Source of the DNA: Opitutus sp.
GTDB taxonomy: Bacteria; Verrucomicrobiota; Verrucomicrobiae; Opitutales; Opitutaceae
Length of the DNA: 64,000 nt
NCBI GenBank assembly: GCA_009695065.1
Contig: SIBR01000002.1
Coordinates: forward strand, 62,001-126,000
Direction: 5' to 3'
In this document: positions 9,144 through 17,991 of the stretch, piece after piece
Layout of the letters: each line of letters opens with the position of its first letter
How positions within the stretch are numbered: the stretch's first letter is position 1
Notes under the pieces: generated by a model
What the model was told of the DNA's origin: nothing
Database searches by the model: none
The model's input: the letters and a program-made list of their open reading frames with translations, nothing else
Made by a program: the position numbers and the translations under genes

Positions 9144-10316
9144 TCAACTCCGGTCGGTCGCGGCCGAGATGGCACTTTGCTTACGATAGCGCAGCGGAGT
9201 TACACCCGTGGCGCGGCGGAACATCACGATGAAGTGCTTGGCCTCCGTGTAGAAAACGCGCTCGGCGACGGCGGCCACGGAGAGGTTGGAATTGCGCAAC
9301 ATCTCCTTGGCCCGTTCGAGTCGCACGCGGGTCAACTCCTGTTTCGGCGAGCGGCCCAGTTGCTCCTTGAAACGGCGAAACAAGGCGCTGCGGGAAACCG
9401 GCACCTGGGCGAGCAGTTGCTCGATCCCGATCGCCGCGCCCCGGTGGTCCCGGATCAACCGTGCGGCCTGTTGGACGTGCGGATCGCTCACGGCGGTGAC
9501 ATCCGTCGACTGCCGGATTACGAGCCCCCGCGGTTCGAAAAAGAGCGGCTCCTTCGGCGGCCGCCCGCCTTTCATCTGCCGGTCCAGCAGGGCGGCGGCC
9601 TCGTAGCCGATGCGCTCCGGATTGACGTCGATGCTCGAGAGCTGCGGGGAGCAGAGATTGCAGAGGAAGAGATCGTTATCCACGCCGAGGATGGCCACCT
9701 CGTCCGGGACGGAGAGCCCCGCGCGCAGGCACGCGTCCAGAACCTGGCGCCCGCAATCGTCGTGGCAGGTCATGATCGCCACCGGCGTCGGCAGGGTCTT
9801 GAGCCAGCGGGCGATCTGCCGTTGCTCCTGGTCCCAGGACTTGGCGGGCGACTTGGGATGGGCATAGACGTGACAGCGAAAACCGTGTTCGGCCACGAGA
9901 TGCTCGAAACGGTCCGAGCGTTCGTTCTGATTGCGATTCTCGCTGCGCGGCGTGCCGTAGAAGGCAAAGTGCCGGAAGCCCCGCGCAAGAAAATGGTCGA
10001 CGGCCAGCCGCACGACCGCGCGGTTCGAAATGCCCACGAGCGGCACGGCGATATCGTCCAGCGCACCGCGGAGGTCGACGGCCGGCACCTTGGCGCGCAA
10101 CACCGCGTCGGCCATGCGCCGGTCGTTGATGCGGGCCAGGATTCCGTGCCCCCGCCAGGAGGCGAGCCAGGGCGGCGGGGGAGCGCCCAAGCCGTGCGGT
10201 TTGAAATAAAGGGACCACGGGCCGTGCTCCTGCTGGTAGCGGATCACGCCGCGCAGAATCCCCCGCCCGTATTCGCGCGAGGTTTCAACGAGCAGGGCGA
10301 TCCGGGGTGGGAACAT
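9144..10316 (-). CDS. XylR-type transcriptional regulator (sugar-binding domain plus AraC HTH)
   Basis: 390 residues. Residues 1-275 are a periplasmic-binding-protein/LacI-like sensor, starting RIALLVETSREYGRGILRGV, which is very typical of the XylR branch, and containing VAILGVDNDLFLCNLCSPQLSSIDVNPERIGYEAA. Residues 290-385 are an AraC-type double helix-turn-helix ending in AERVFYTEAKHFIVMFRRATGVTPLRYRK. It should sense a sugar or sugar acid and switch on nearby operons. It is divergent from the broken amidohydrolase, and a perfect-length copy of the 42-bp motif lies between them, 23 bases from its own start. That makes it the best candidate for the protein that binds the motif. Confidence 0.9.
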   Translation of the reverse strand: MFPPRIALLVETSREYGRGILRGVIRYQQEHGPWSLYFKPHGLGAPPPPWLASWRGHGILARINDRRMADAVLRAKVPAVDLRGALDDIAVPLVGISNRAVVRLAVDHFLARGFRHFAFYGTPRSENRNQNERSDRFEHLVAEHGFRCHVYAHPKSPAKSWDQEQRQIARWLKTLPTPVAIMTCHDDCGRQVLDACLRAGLSVPDEVAILGVDNDLFLCNLCSPQLSSIDVNPERIGYEAAALLDRQMKGGRPPKEPLFFEPRGLVIRQSTDVTAVSDPHVQQAARLIRDHRGAAIGIEQLLAQVPVSRSALFRRFKEQLGRSPKQELTRVRLERAKEMLRNSNLSVAAVAERVFYTEAKHFIVMFRRATGVTPLRYRKQSAISAATDRS

Positions 10317-10338
10317 GCCGGATATTCAAGCAGGCTCC

Positions 10339-10380
10339 TGACCGAAAAACAGTATTGTTTTGGATGATTCCCCGGTTGCG
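10339..10380 (+). promoter_or_regulatory. 42-bp repeated motif, copy C
   Basis: Begins TGACCGAAAAACAGTATTG, then TTTTGGATGATTC, ends CCCGGTTGCG. Inner palindrome AAAACA-GTAT-TGTTTT. It sits in the divergent promoter between the XylR-type regulator (starts 10316, minus) and the amidohydrolase remnant (starts 10435, plus), the usual place for an autoregulatory operator. Confidence 0.7.
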
Positions 10381-10434
10381 CTGCGAAGCAGCGGAACTCA
10401 CATTCCACATTCCAGCCACGATCCCGCCGCCCCA

Positions 10435-11224
10435 ATGAATCGTCGTCGCTTTATCACGAACACCGCCCTGACTTTCGGCACGCTGGCCGGTGGCATCGGG
10501 GACGACGCGGCGCGGGCGGCGCTGCCGGCAACGACGGAGCCCGGCCGCGGGGCCGGGGCTGGGGAGCTCGTCGACACGCACGTCTATATTTCACGCTGGC
10601 CCTATCGGCGGGTGCCGGGGGACGAGACCCCGCAGTTGGTGAAACGATTGAAGGAGTACGGGGTGACGAGCGCGTGGGTGGGCAGCTTCGACGCCCTGCT
10701 GCACCGGGACATCGCAGCGGTGAACGTGCGGCTCGTCGCGGAATGTTCGAGTCAGCGCGACGTGCGATTTCTCCCCTTCGGCGCGGTGAATCCAACGCTG
10801 CCCGACTGGGAGGAGGACCTGCGACGGTGCCACGAGGTCCATCGCATGCCCGGCATCCGGCTGCATCCCGATTTCCATGCCTACACGCTCAAGGACCCGC
10901 GGTTCGAGCGCCTGCTCGACCTGGCCACGCAGCGGCGTTTGGTGGTGCAGATCGGCCTCGGGATGGAGGACACCCGGCAGCAGGGACGTCTACGCGGAGC
11001 TGTCGGGATCCGAACCCGTGAACGGTTACGTCGAGATGGCGGTGCGGGAATTGGGGGCGGACCGGATCATCTACGGCGGCGACTCCTATGGCCGCAGTTT
11101 TTCGTCCCAGCTCAGCAAGGTCATGGACGCGGCGATCACCGAGGAGCAAAAGCAGATGATCTTCCGGGATAACCTGCGCCGCCTGCTCCGGCCCATCCTC
11201 ACGGCCAAGGGCATCAAGACGTGA
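10435..11224 (+). pseudogene. Amidohydrolase_2 gene, internally deleted and frame-broken (possible chimera)
   Basis: The ATG at 10435 opens a frame with a Tat-like leader (MNRRRFITNTALTFGTLAGG) and an amidohydrolase N-terminal half (LVDTHVYISRWPYRRVPGDE, MPGIRLHPDFHAY). Homology ends at about 10980 after LVVQIGLGMEDTRQ. The C-terminal part, DVYAELSGSEPVNGYVEMAV to LLRPILTAKGIKT, lies in a different frame and joins abruptly. That C-terminal block closely resembles the amidohydrolases at 17992 and 35294, whose N-terminal halves are of another type. Some 50-70 residues of barrel are missing at the join. I infer a deletion that fused two neighbouring amidohydrolase genes. Confidence 0.75.
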
Positions 11225-11615
11225 GGGAGCGGTGTTCCGAAGGAGAACGACGATGGGCCGGCCCGTTTGGGGCTGAGACGGCGCGTGCCGGCGGCTTCGT
11301 CGCCGCCGCGCGCGATGGCGAAAAACAGCCCTGACCAAAAAACAGAATTTGTTTGGACAAATCCCGGATTGCGGGCGCCGGCCGGGAATTCGATACCCAT
11401 GCGGACAACCCGGAAACCCCATGAGTGATGAGATCAAGAATCAGAGTGCGGACGTACCGCGCAGGACTGGAAAACAGTCGCGGCGGCATCTTGGTTGCGA
11501 TCGGCGCATGGCGGATGGGCAACCTGACGATAGCCCTCGACCCGAGCTAAGTCCGCGCGGGCGCCCGATCCGATTTTCTGCGATTGATAAATGAAATAGA
11601 TACCACGTCCACCCG
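11225..11615. other. Control region of the 11.6-24.7 kb operon
   Basis: About 390 bases without a convincing gene. Holds copy D of the 42-bp motif at 11332-11373. A short frame starting with ATG at 11421 has no recognisable content. Confidence 0.5.
11332..11373 (+). promoter_or_regulatory. 42-bp repeated motif, copy D
   Basis: Begins TGACCAAAAAACAGAATTT, then GTTTGGACAAATC, ends CCGGATTGCG. Inner repeat AAACA-N5-TGTTT. It precedes the sugar isomerase-like gene at 11616 and probably controls the following same-strand genes. Confidence 0.65.
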
Positions 11616-12515
11616 ATGACTCCCTCGCTTTTTTCCATCAGTTACGCCGGCTTCTGGGGCCAGGCGGCCTTGAGCTTGCCCGACTTTATCGCCCGGGCTG
11701 GCAAGCTCGGCTACCGCTCCGTGATGATCGCTGGCAAGCGGCCGCACGTTTCGCCGCTGGATGCGACGCCCGAGGCGATCGAGGTCGTCAAGACCGCGCT
11801 CAGGAACGCCGGTGTGCGCTGCGATATCGTGGCGGGCTACACCAATCTCGCGAACGCACCCGGGGTGGGCTGCGAGGTTCCCCTCGTGGAATTTCAGATC
11901 GCCTACGTCGAATCGCTCGCCCGCATCGCCGCCGGCATCGGTGCGTCGGTGGTTCGGATCTTCACCGCCTATGAAGTCGAGGGGGTCGACCTGCAGGCGC
12001 AGTGGCAGCGGGTGGCCGGCACGGTGCGGGAAATGTGCGATCGGGCGGCGGCGCATGGCGTGACCATCGCCATCCAGAATCACCATGACGTGGGGCTGCA
12101 TACCGATTCGCTGCTCGACCTGCTCGCGGACATCGACCGGCCGAATTGTAAACTGGGCTTCGATGCCTGGTCGCCGGCCCTGCGCGGCGAGGATCTCTAC
12201 GCGGCCGCCCAAAAGGCGGCGCCCCATGTCGCGATCACCACGAATGCCGATTACGTCCGCGTGCCGCGCTTTCACTACCGGCCGGAGCTGGTGAACTACG
12301 AACGGTTGGCACCCGACTGGGTGCGGGCGGTGCCCTTTGGCACGGGCTTCATTGATTACGGCGCCTTTTTCAAGGGCCTGCGCGATGGTGGTTTCAACGG
12401 CCTGGCGGTCTATGAAATGTGCTCGCCCCTACGGGGTGGCGGCAAAATCGAGAATCTCGACCATTGCGCCACCACTTACCTGCAATGGCTGCGGGCCCGC
12501 CAGCTGGCGGAGTGA
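11616..12515 (+). CDS. Sugar phosphate isomerase/epimerase-like TIM-barrel protein
   Basis: 299 residues of the xylose isomerase-like TIM barrel superfamily (AP_endonuc_2 domain), which includes hydroxypyruvate isomerase, tagatose 3-epimerase and IolE-type dehydratases. Metal-ligand positions can be seen as VRIFTAYE (about 110-117), TIAIQNHHDVG (about 150), CKLGFDAWSP (about 175) and the last-strand Glu in GLAVYEMCSPL (about 265). No signal peptide, so cytosolic. First intact gene after motif D and 38 bases before the enolase-superfamily gene, suggesting sequential steps on one sugar or sugar acid. Substrate cannot be read from the sequence. Confidence 0.85.
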   Translation: MTPSLFSISYAGFWGQAALSLPDFIARAGKLGYRSVMIAGKRPHVSPLDATPEAIEVVKTALRNAGVRCDIVAGYTNLANAPGVGCEVPLVEFQIAYVESLARIAAGIGASVVRIFTAYEVEGVDLQAQWQRVAGTVREMCDRAAAHGVTIAIQNHHDVGLHTDSLLDLLADIDRPNCKLGFDAWSPALRGEDLYAAAQKAAPHVAITTNADYVRVPRFHYRPELVNYERLAPDWVRAVPFGTGFIDYGAFFKGLRDGGFNGLAVYEMCSPLRGGGKIENLDHCATTYLQWLRARQLAE

Positions 12516-12553
12516 ACCGACCGGAGCTTCCCATCCGCCTCGCCTGATTCCAC

Positions 12554-13948
12554 GTGCCCTCCTCGCATCCCCTTCTTTCGAAACCCGTGACGGTCAAGCC
12601 GACGGACATCCGGGTACGCTCGGCGAGCACGTCCTATACGAATTACACCTTTCGCGCGCCGGTGAAATTCGGCGGCATCGTCCTCACCAAGGTGACGCTG
12701 CTGAATGTCGACTGCGAGGTGGAGACGCGCCGCGGCCGGGTGGCCCGTGGTTTCGGTTCGATGCCGCTGTCGAACATGTGGGCGTTTCCTTCCCGCGTGC
12801 TCAACTACGACCAGACGCTGGCGGCGATGACCGCGCTGGCCGAACAGTGTGCGCGGATTTGCACGGGCCATCGGGAGTTCGGGCATCCCATCGAACTGGG
12901 CCTCGCCCTGGAGGAACAGTTTCTCGCGGCCGCGGCCGAGGTCAGCCGCGAGCTGGCCCTCGCCCAACCGCTGCCCAAGCTGGCGACGCTCGTGACCGGC
13001 AGTCCGTTCGACGCGGCGTTGCACGATGCGTTCGGCAAGGCGCTCGGCTTGAACTGCTATCAGACCTACGGACGTGACCTCGTGAATTGCGACTTGGGGG
13101 CGCATCTGGGCGCGGACTATGCGGGCGAATGGCCGGACCAGTATCTGCGAAAAACCCCCGAACCGCGCATGCCACTTTATCACCTCGTGGGCGCGCTTGA
13201 CCCGTTGACGGCCGCCGATGTCGTCCGGCCCGTGGGCGACGGCTTGCCCGAGACCCTGCCGCAGTGGATCGTGCACAACGGTCTCACGCATCTCAAAATC
13301 AAACTCAACGGCGACGATGCGGCGTGGGATCTGGAGCGGGTGTTGGCGGTAGATGCCGTGGCCGAGGGAGAAACCCGGCGCCAGCTGCGGACCATCGGCT
13401 GGCGCTACTCCCTTGATTTCAACGAGCACTGCGAGAACGAGGACTACCTGATCGAGTTGCTGCGCAAATTTCGGGAGCGCAGCCCCGTCGGTTTCGAACG
13501 GGTGCAATATGTGGAACAGCCCACGGCGCGCGACCTCACGGCCGAGCCGCGCATCACCATGCACGAGGCGGCGAAGCTCAAGCCCGTGGTGATTGACGAA
13601 TCGCTCACCGACCTCGAGAGCCTGCTGCTGGCGCGCGAGCTGGGCTACACCGGCGCCGCTCTCAAGGCCTGCAAGGGCCAGAGCCAGTCCGTCTTGATGG
13701 CGGCGGCGGCCCAGAAGCTCGGCCTGTTCCTGTGTGTGCAGGACCTCGGTTGTCCGGGGGCGTCCTTGATTCATTCCGCCGGCCTCGCGGCTCACGTGCC
13801 CGGGGTCGCGGCCATCGAATCCAATTCCCGCCAATACTTTCCGGCCGCGAATGCCGTCTGGGAGGATCGCTTCCCCGGTATTTTTCAGGTCCGCGATGGC
13901 GCCATGGATACGAGTTGTCTCACCGGTCCCGGACTCGGCGCCGTCTGA
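12554..13948 (+). CDS. Mandelate racemase/muconate lactonizing enzyme family protein
   Basis: 464-residue enolase-superfamily enzyme. The KxK acid/base motif is K248-I-K250; metal ligands fit D288 (SLDFNEH), E321 (QYVEQP) and D348/E349 (VVIDES), followed by LKACKGQ around 371 and VQDLGCPG near 396. This set is expected for sugar-acid dehydratases or epimerases that abstract the alpha proton of a carboxylate. It starts at a GTG 38 bases after the TIM-barrel gene; no ATG lies in a better place. Longer than the common 380-440 residues because of an N-terminal extension and inserts. Likely supplies the 2-keto-3-deoxy acid that the aldolase at 2317 could cleave (inference). Confidence 0.88.
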   Translation: MPSSHPLLSKPVTVKPTDIRVRSASTSYTNYTFRAPVKFGGIVLTKVTLLNVDCEVETRRGRVARGFGSMPLSNMWAFPSRVLNYDQTLAAMTALAEQCARICTGHREFGHPIELGLALEEQFLAAAAEVSRELALAQPLPKLATLVTGSPFDAALHDAFGKALGLNCYQTYGRDLVNCDLGAHLGADYAGEWPDQYLRKTPEPRMPLYHLVGALDPLTAADVVRPVGDGLPETLPQWIVHNGLTHLKIKLNGDDAAWDLERVLAVDAVAEGETRRQLRTIGWRYSLDFNEHCENEDYLIELLRKFRERSPVGFERVQYVEQPTARDLTAEPRITMHEAAKLKPVVIDESLTDLESLLLARELGYTGAALKACKGQSQSVLMAAAAQKLGLFLCVQDLGCPGASLIHSAGLAAHVPGVAAIESNSRQYFPAANAVWEDRFPGIFQVRDGAMDTSCLTGPGLGAV

Positions 13949-13975
13949 CGGTCGAAAGCTTTAGCCCCCATCCCC

Positions 13976-14757
13976 ATGATCAGACATCTCCTGTTGTTCG
14001 CCGCGCTGGTCCTCGGCGTGAATGCGGCCCCCCTGTGGGCCGCCCAGCCCCGCATCTCGTCTTCATGATCGGCGAGGACGAATATCACACGTGGGAAACC
14101 CTGCCCGAGTTTGCGGAAAAGCAGCTCAAGGTTCGCGGCTATCGGGTCACGATCGTTCATGCCGACGCGGCGGATAAGAACAACTTCCCCGGCCTCGTGG
14201 CTGCGCTGCGCGAGGCGGACCTGCTGTTCGTGAGTGTGCGCCGGCGCACGCCCCGGAAGGAGCAGCTCGATGCCGTGCGCGCGCATCTGGCCGCAGGCAA
14301 GCCGGTCATCGGGATTCGCACCGCCTCGCACGGGTTTGCCGCGTTACCCAAGGAGAAGGTCACCGACCCGAGGCTGGCGGTCTGGCCGGAGTTCGATCCC
14401 CAGGTGCTCGGCGGGCACTACACGGGCCACCATCGCTCCGACCCGAAGGTGAAGACCGAGACCAAGGTTTCGGCGGCGCCGGGTGCGGAGGGTCACGCCA
14501 TCCTGAAAGGTTTTTCCGCCGACCAGCTCGCCAGCACGTCGGTGCTATATATCAACACTCCGCTGGAGAAAACGGCCACGCCGCTGCTGATCGGTACCAT
14601 TCCGGAAAAAGCGCCGGAACCGGTGGCTTGGACGCATACCTACGGTCCGAAAAAGGCCCGCGTATTTTATACGTCGTTGGGCGGGCCGGAGGATTTCAAG
14701 AATCCGGCGTTCCGGCGCCTGGTGGTGAACAGCATCGGCTGGGCGCTGGGTAAATGA
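13976..14757 (+). pseudogene. ThuA-domain protein with frameshift after the signal peptide
   Basis: The ATG at 13976 gives an excellent signal peptide (MIRHLLLFAALVLGVNA, then APLWAA) but that frame stops within eight codons. The mature domain follows in another frame: PHLVFMIGEDEYHTW, LLFVSVRRRTPRKEQLDAVRAHLAAGKPVIGIRTASHGF, VFYTSLGGPEDFKNPAFRRLVVNSIGWALG, all typical of ThuA glutamine-amidotransferase-like proteins. The shift maps to a run of four Cs at 14048-14051; one extra C would restore the frame. Either a real mutation, an assembly slip, or translation from the in-frame ATG at 14064, which would leave a leaderless protein. Paralogue: the intact ThuA at 34364. Confidence 0.8.
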
Positions 14758-14773
14758 CGCGCAGCCAGACCAA

Positions 14774-14785
14774 TTTGTATACAAA
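14774..14785. promoter_or_regulatory. Perfect palindrome TTTGTATACAAA
   Basis: Twelve-base perfect palindrome 22 bases upstream of the TonB receptor ATG at 14808. The core TTGTATACAA fits the TNGTNNNACNA style of FadR-subfamily GntR operators. It could also be the leader region bound by another dimeric repressor. No such regulator gene is in the window. Confidence 0.4.
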
Positions 14786-14807
14786 CGACCCACAAAGAAT
14801 AAACCCC

Positions 14808-17800
14808 ATGAAAATAAAAACTCCCACCCGTTATCTTTTCGGTAACGGCTTATTCCCTCATCGTTGGATGGCGCTCGCCCTCCTTCTTGTCCTCGGATCG
14901 GTCGCCCCGTCTCTTGTTGCTCAGGAAAATGTCACGGGACGGGTTTCGAATGCCGCCACCGGCAAGCATCTGGAAGGTGCCCGCGTCGAAATTCAAGGCA
15001 CGGGCCGGGTGGCGTATACGGACTTTGAAGGCCTTTATCGGTTCACCCAAGTCGCACCCGGAAACATCAATCTGGCGATCTCCTACACCGGGCTGAGTCC
15101 CCAGGTCGTCCCGGTCGCGGTGACGGCTGGGGCCGCCAACCGCGGTGACGTCGAACTGACCTCCGATATCTACACCTTGGGCAAGATGGTGGTCGCCGGT
15201 GAGCGCGAGGGCAACGCGCTCGCCATCACCCTGCAGCGGCAGTCCGCGGGGGTGAAGAGCGTCATCGCGACCGATGCCTTCGGCAGCCACGGCGTGAACC
15301 CGGCCGACCTGGTCGCCCGCTTGCCCGGCGTTTTCGGCGACAACGACGGCAGTGGCATCCGCTACATCCAGATTCGCGGCATGGACAAGAATCTGAACAC
15401 GACGACCATGGACGGCAACCGGCTCGCGGATGCGGCTTCGGCCGGTGCAACGCGCGAAGTGCAGTTCACCGCCATCAGCGCCGATACGATCGAACGCATC
15501 GAGGTGACCAAGTCGCCGACGCCGGAAATGGATGCCGATTCCATCGGTGGAGCCATCAACTTTGTCTCGAAGAGTGCCTTCGACCGGAAGGGCCGGCAAC
15601 TCAGCGCCCAGGTCGGCGCGATCTATCGCGACCAGGAAGGCATCGATGAATTCCGCCCGAACTATTCGGTTTCCTACGCCGAGGTCTTTGGCGGAAAATT
15701 CGGGGTCGCGATCAACTACGGCCACCGGTCGCATCTTTCGCCGATTCCGGCGACGACCCGCAGCTATCAAGACAAGCTGGCCGATCCCGCCTACACCTAC
15801 ATGTTTGGCTTTGAGGATTATCACCTCAAACAGACGCGCTGGGGCGGGGGCATCAAGCTGGACTACAAGCTCAGCGACACCTCGCGCTTCTATTTCAACA
15901 TCACGCGCAACCGGATGGTCGAGCCGGCCACGCAACACTACACCTATTACACGACGTCTCAGACCATCGCGGCCCGCGATGCGGCGGGCAATTTCACCGG
16001 CACCGGAGCGGTTTTCCCGGAGTTCACCAAGACGCTTTCAGAATGGCGCCCGGTCGGGGGCACCAACGTCCAGGCTTATTCAGTCTTCACCTGGAAGCAT
16101 GTCACGTCGCTGCATCGCGACATCGGGGGAGTGCACAAATTCGGCAGTTGGGGGATCGATTACAACCTCTTCGCTTCCGACGCGACGACCCACTATCCCC
16201 ATCAGGAGTCAGTGTGGATCCGCGCCTCCGGCATCGGCATCCGCGTTCAGGACACGGACAAGCCCTATTTCCCCGCGGTCACGCAAACGGCGGGCCCCGA
16301 TATCCTCAATCCAAACAGCTACGCGGAGAACGAGTATAATCTCACCCATTCCAAGGGTAAGGATTCCTATCGCGGGGCGGCGCTTAATTTGAAGAAAACC
16401 TTCGAGGGTGTGGCCCCTGCTTGGATCAAGGCCGGTGTCCGCACACGGGAACAAACCCGGGATTTGTTTAACATCCAGCGTCGCTGGAACTACGTCGGTC
16501 CCGATGGAGTGATGGGAACCAATGCGGCAACGGGGATCAACGATGACAATCTCGGCCAGTTCCGTAACCCCAATGTCATCATGTGGCACGGGCTACAGAA
16601 CTATCCCCGGCTGCCCTGGCTGACCTATCCGAACGACGACCTTTGGGTTAAGCCTTTCGATTACACCGGCTACGATGTGGGTGAGGCCCTGCGCAAAACC
16701 CCCAATCTGTTCAAGGAAGTCGTGTCGCAACGCGTGGTGACCACCCTGAACAACAAGCAGGATTTCAAGGAGACGATCAACGCGGCCTACATCATGGGCA
16801 ACGTGGATATCGGCAAGCTGTCCATCTTGGGTGGCGTGCGGGTGGAGGAGACGAAAGTGGAGGGCAATGGCGCCAAGAACGAAGTCACGCCGGCCGAAGC
16901 GGCCTTGCGCGCCGCCTTTGTCGGGCCTTTGACCGACGACGAAATCATCCGCCGGAACACGGCGCAATACAGCGGGCGTCAGCACCGGGAGGGCAAATAT
17001 CGCCAGGTTTTCCCGGGGTTGCATTTCAAGTATGAGCCGATCAATGGCCTGATCGTCCGGGCAAGCTACTCGACGAATATCGGGCGGCCTTCCATCGGTC
17101 AGCTGATTCCGCAAACGAGCGTCAACAACATCGCCCGGACCATCTCAACCAGCAATCCGAGCTTGAAGCCGCAACTCGCCAATAACTTCGATTTGGGCTT
17201 CGAATACTACTTCGAACCCGCCGGCATGATTTCCGCCGGAGTCTTCCTGAAGGAGATCAAGCAGTTCATCTTCACGCGCAGCGGAAACATCGTTCAAGTT
17301 GGAGCCGACAACGGCTTCAATGGCGACTATGTCGGTTATAACCTGAGTTCCCAGCAGAACGGCGGCTACGGCAAGGTCCGGGGCTTCGAGGTCGCCTATC
17401 AGCAGCAGTTCACCTTCCTGCCGGGCTTCTGGAAGGGGTTTGGACTCTATGCGAACTACGCCCGCAACGAAACCGAGGGCGATTACGGCGGGACCTTCGT
17501 GACCAAGCAGCTGGCCGGGTTCATCCCGGAGACGGCGAACCTGGGCATCTCCTATATCCGCTCCCCCTACAGCCTGCGGTTCCAATTCAGTCACGCGGGG
17601 CGGCGTCTCTTGACCTACAACGCCAGCGCCGCACGCCTCCGGTATGACCGGGACCGCGACTCGCTCGACGTCAAGGCCGGCTATGAAATCAACAGGATGT
17701 TCTCCCTCTTCCTCGATATCACCAATATCTTCGGGGAACAGGACCGTGCCTACGAATTTGAGGGGGAACGCCGCCAGCTGGGCTACGATACCGGTCCGAT

Positions 17801-17831
17801 GTATAGCGCGGGCGTCAACGCCCGCTTCTAA
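14808..17831 (+). CDS. TonB-dependent receptor with carboxypeptidase-like regulatory domain
   Basis: Outer-membrane active transporter of about 1007 residues. A signal peptide (RWMALALLLVLGSVAPSLVAQ) is followed by a CarboxypepD_reg-like domain (VTGRVSNAATGKHLEGARVEI, about 40-120), a plug (LVARLPGVFGDNDGSGIRYI, TIERIEVTKSPTPEMDADSIGGAINF) and a beta barrel ending in the aromatic YSAGVNARF. The open frame extends to 14754, overlapping the ThuA stop, but the ATG at 14808 gives the proper signal peptide. In Verrucomicrobia such receptors import oligosaccharides or chelates; here the catabolic neighbours favour a carbohydrate. A terminator-like hairpin follows at 17869. Confidence 0.92.
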   Translation: MKIKTPTRYLFGNGLFPHRWMALALLLVLGSVAPSLVAQENVTGRVSNAATGKHLEGARVEIQGTGRVAYTDFEGLYRFTQVAPGNINLAISYTGLSPQVVPVAVTAGAANRGDVELTSDIYTLGKMVVAGEREGNALAITLQRQSAGVKSVIATDAFGSHGVNPADLVARLPGVFGDNDGSGIRYIQIRGMDKNLNTTTMDGNRLADAASAGATREVQFTAISADTIERIEVTKSPTPEMDADSIGGAINFVSKSAFDRKGRQLSAQVGAIYRDQEGIDEFRPNYSVSYAEVFGGKFGVAINYGHRSHLSPIPATTRSYQDKLADPAYTYMFGFEDYHLKQTRWGGGIKLDYKLSDTSRFYFNITRNRMVEPATQHYTYYTTSQTIAARDAAGNFTGTGAVFPEFTKTLSEWRPVGGTNVQAYSVFTWKHVTSLHRDIGGVHKFGSWGIDYNLFASDATTHYPHQESVWIRASGIGIRVQDTDKPYFPAVTQTAGPDILNPNSYAENEYNLTHSKGKDSYRGAALNLKKTFEGVAPAWIKAGVRTREQTRDLFNIQRRWNYVGPDGVMGTNAATGINDDNLGQFRNPNVIMWHGLQNYPRLPWLTYPNDDLWVKPFDYTGYDVGEALRKTPNLFKEVVSQRVVTTLNNKQDFKETINAAYIMGNVDIGKLSILGGVRVEETKVEGNGAKNEVTPAEAALRAAFVGPLTDDEIIRRNTAQYSGRQHREGKYRQVFPGLHFKYEPINGLIVRASYSTNIGRPSIGQLIPQTSVNNIARTISTSNPSLKPQLANNFDLGFEYYFEPAGMISAGVFLKEIKQFIFTRSGNIVQVGADNGFNGDYVGYNLSSQQNGGYGKVRGFEVAYQQQFTFLPGFWKGFGLYANYARNETEGDYGGTFVTKQLAGFIPETANLGISYIRSPYSLRFQFSHAGRRLLTYNASAARLRYDRDRDSLDVKAGYEINRMFSLFLDITNIFGEQDRAYEFEGERRQLGYDTGPMYSAGVNARF

Positions 17832-17868
17832 GCGCGGGCTTCGCGGCGGAAAATGACCGCTTTTATCG

Positions 17869-17903
17869 AGCCCGCAGGGAAGGGTCCCGGCGGGCTTGTT
17901 TTT
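17869..17903 (+). terminator. Rho-independent terminator after the TonB receptor
   Basis: Stem AGCCCGC / GCGGGCT with an inner GGG/CCC pairing, followed by TTGTTTTTG. It begins 37 bases after the receptor stop, separating the receptor from the next genes. Confidence 0.65.
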
Positions 17904-17991
17904 GAGCACCCGATTCGGAAGCCAGGGGAGTGCTCACCGCCTGCGGGAAAATCGTTAAAACAAAAAACGTCGTGACCGGGGGAAACATCCG

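Noticed and set aside
11421..11594. Short frame starting MSDEIKNQSADVP
   Set aside because: Good-looking start but turns into Arg/Pro-rich sequence, no family, and it ends before the next gene without clear function.
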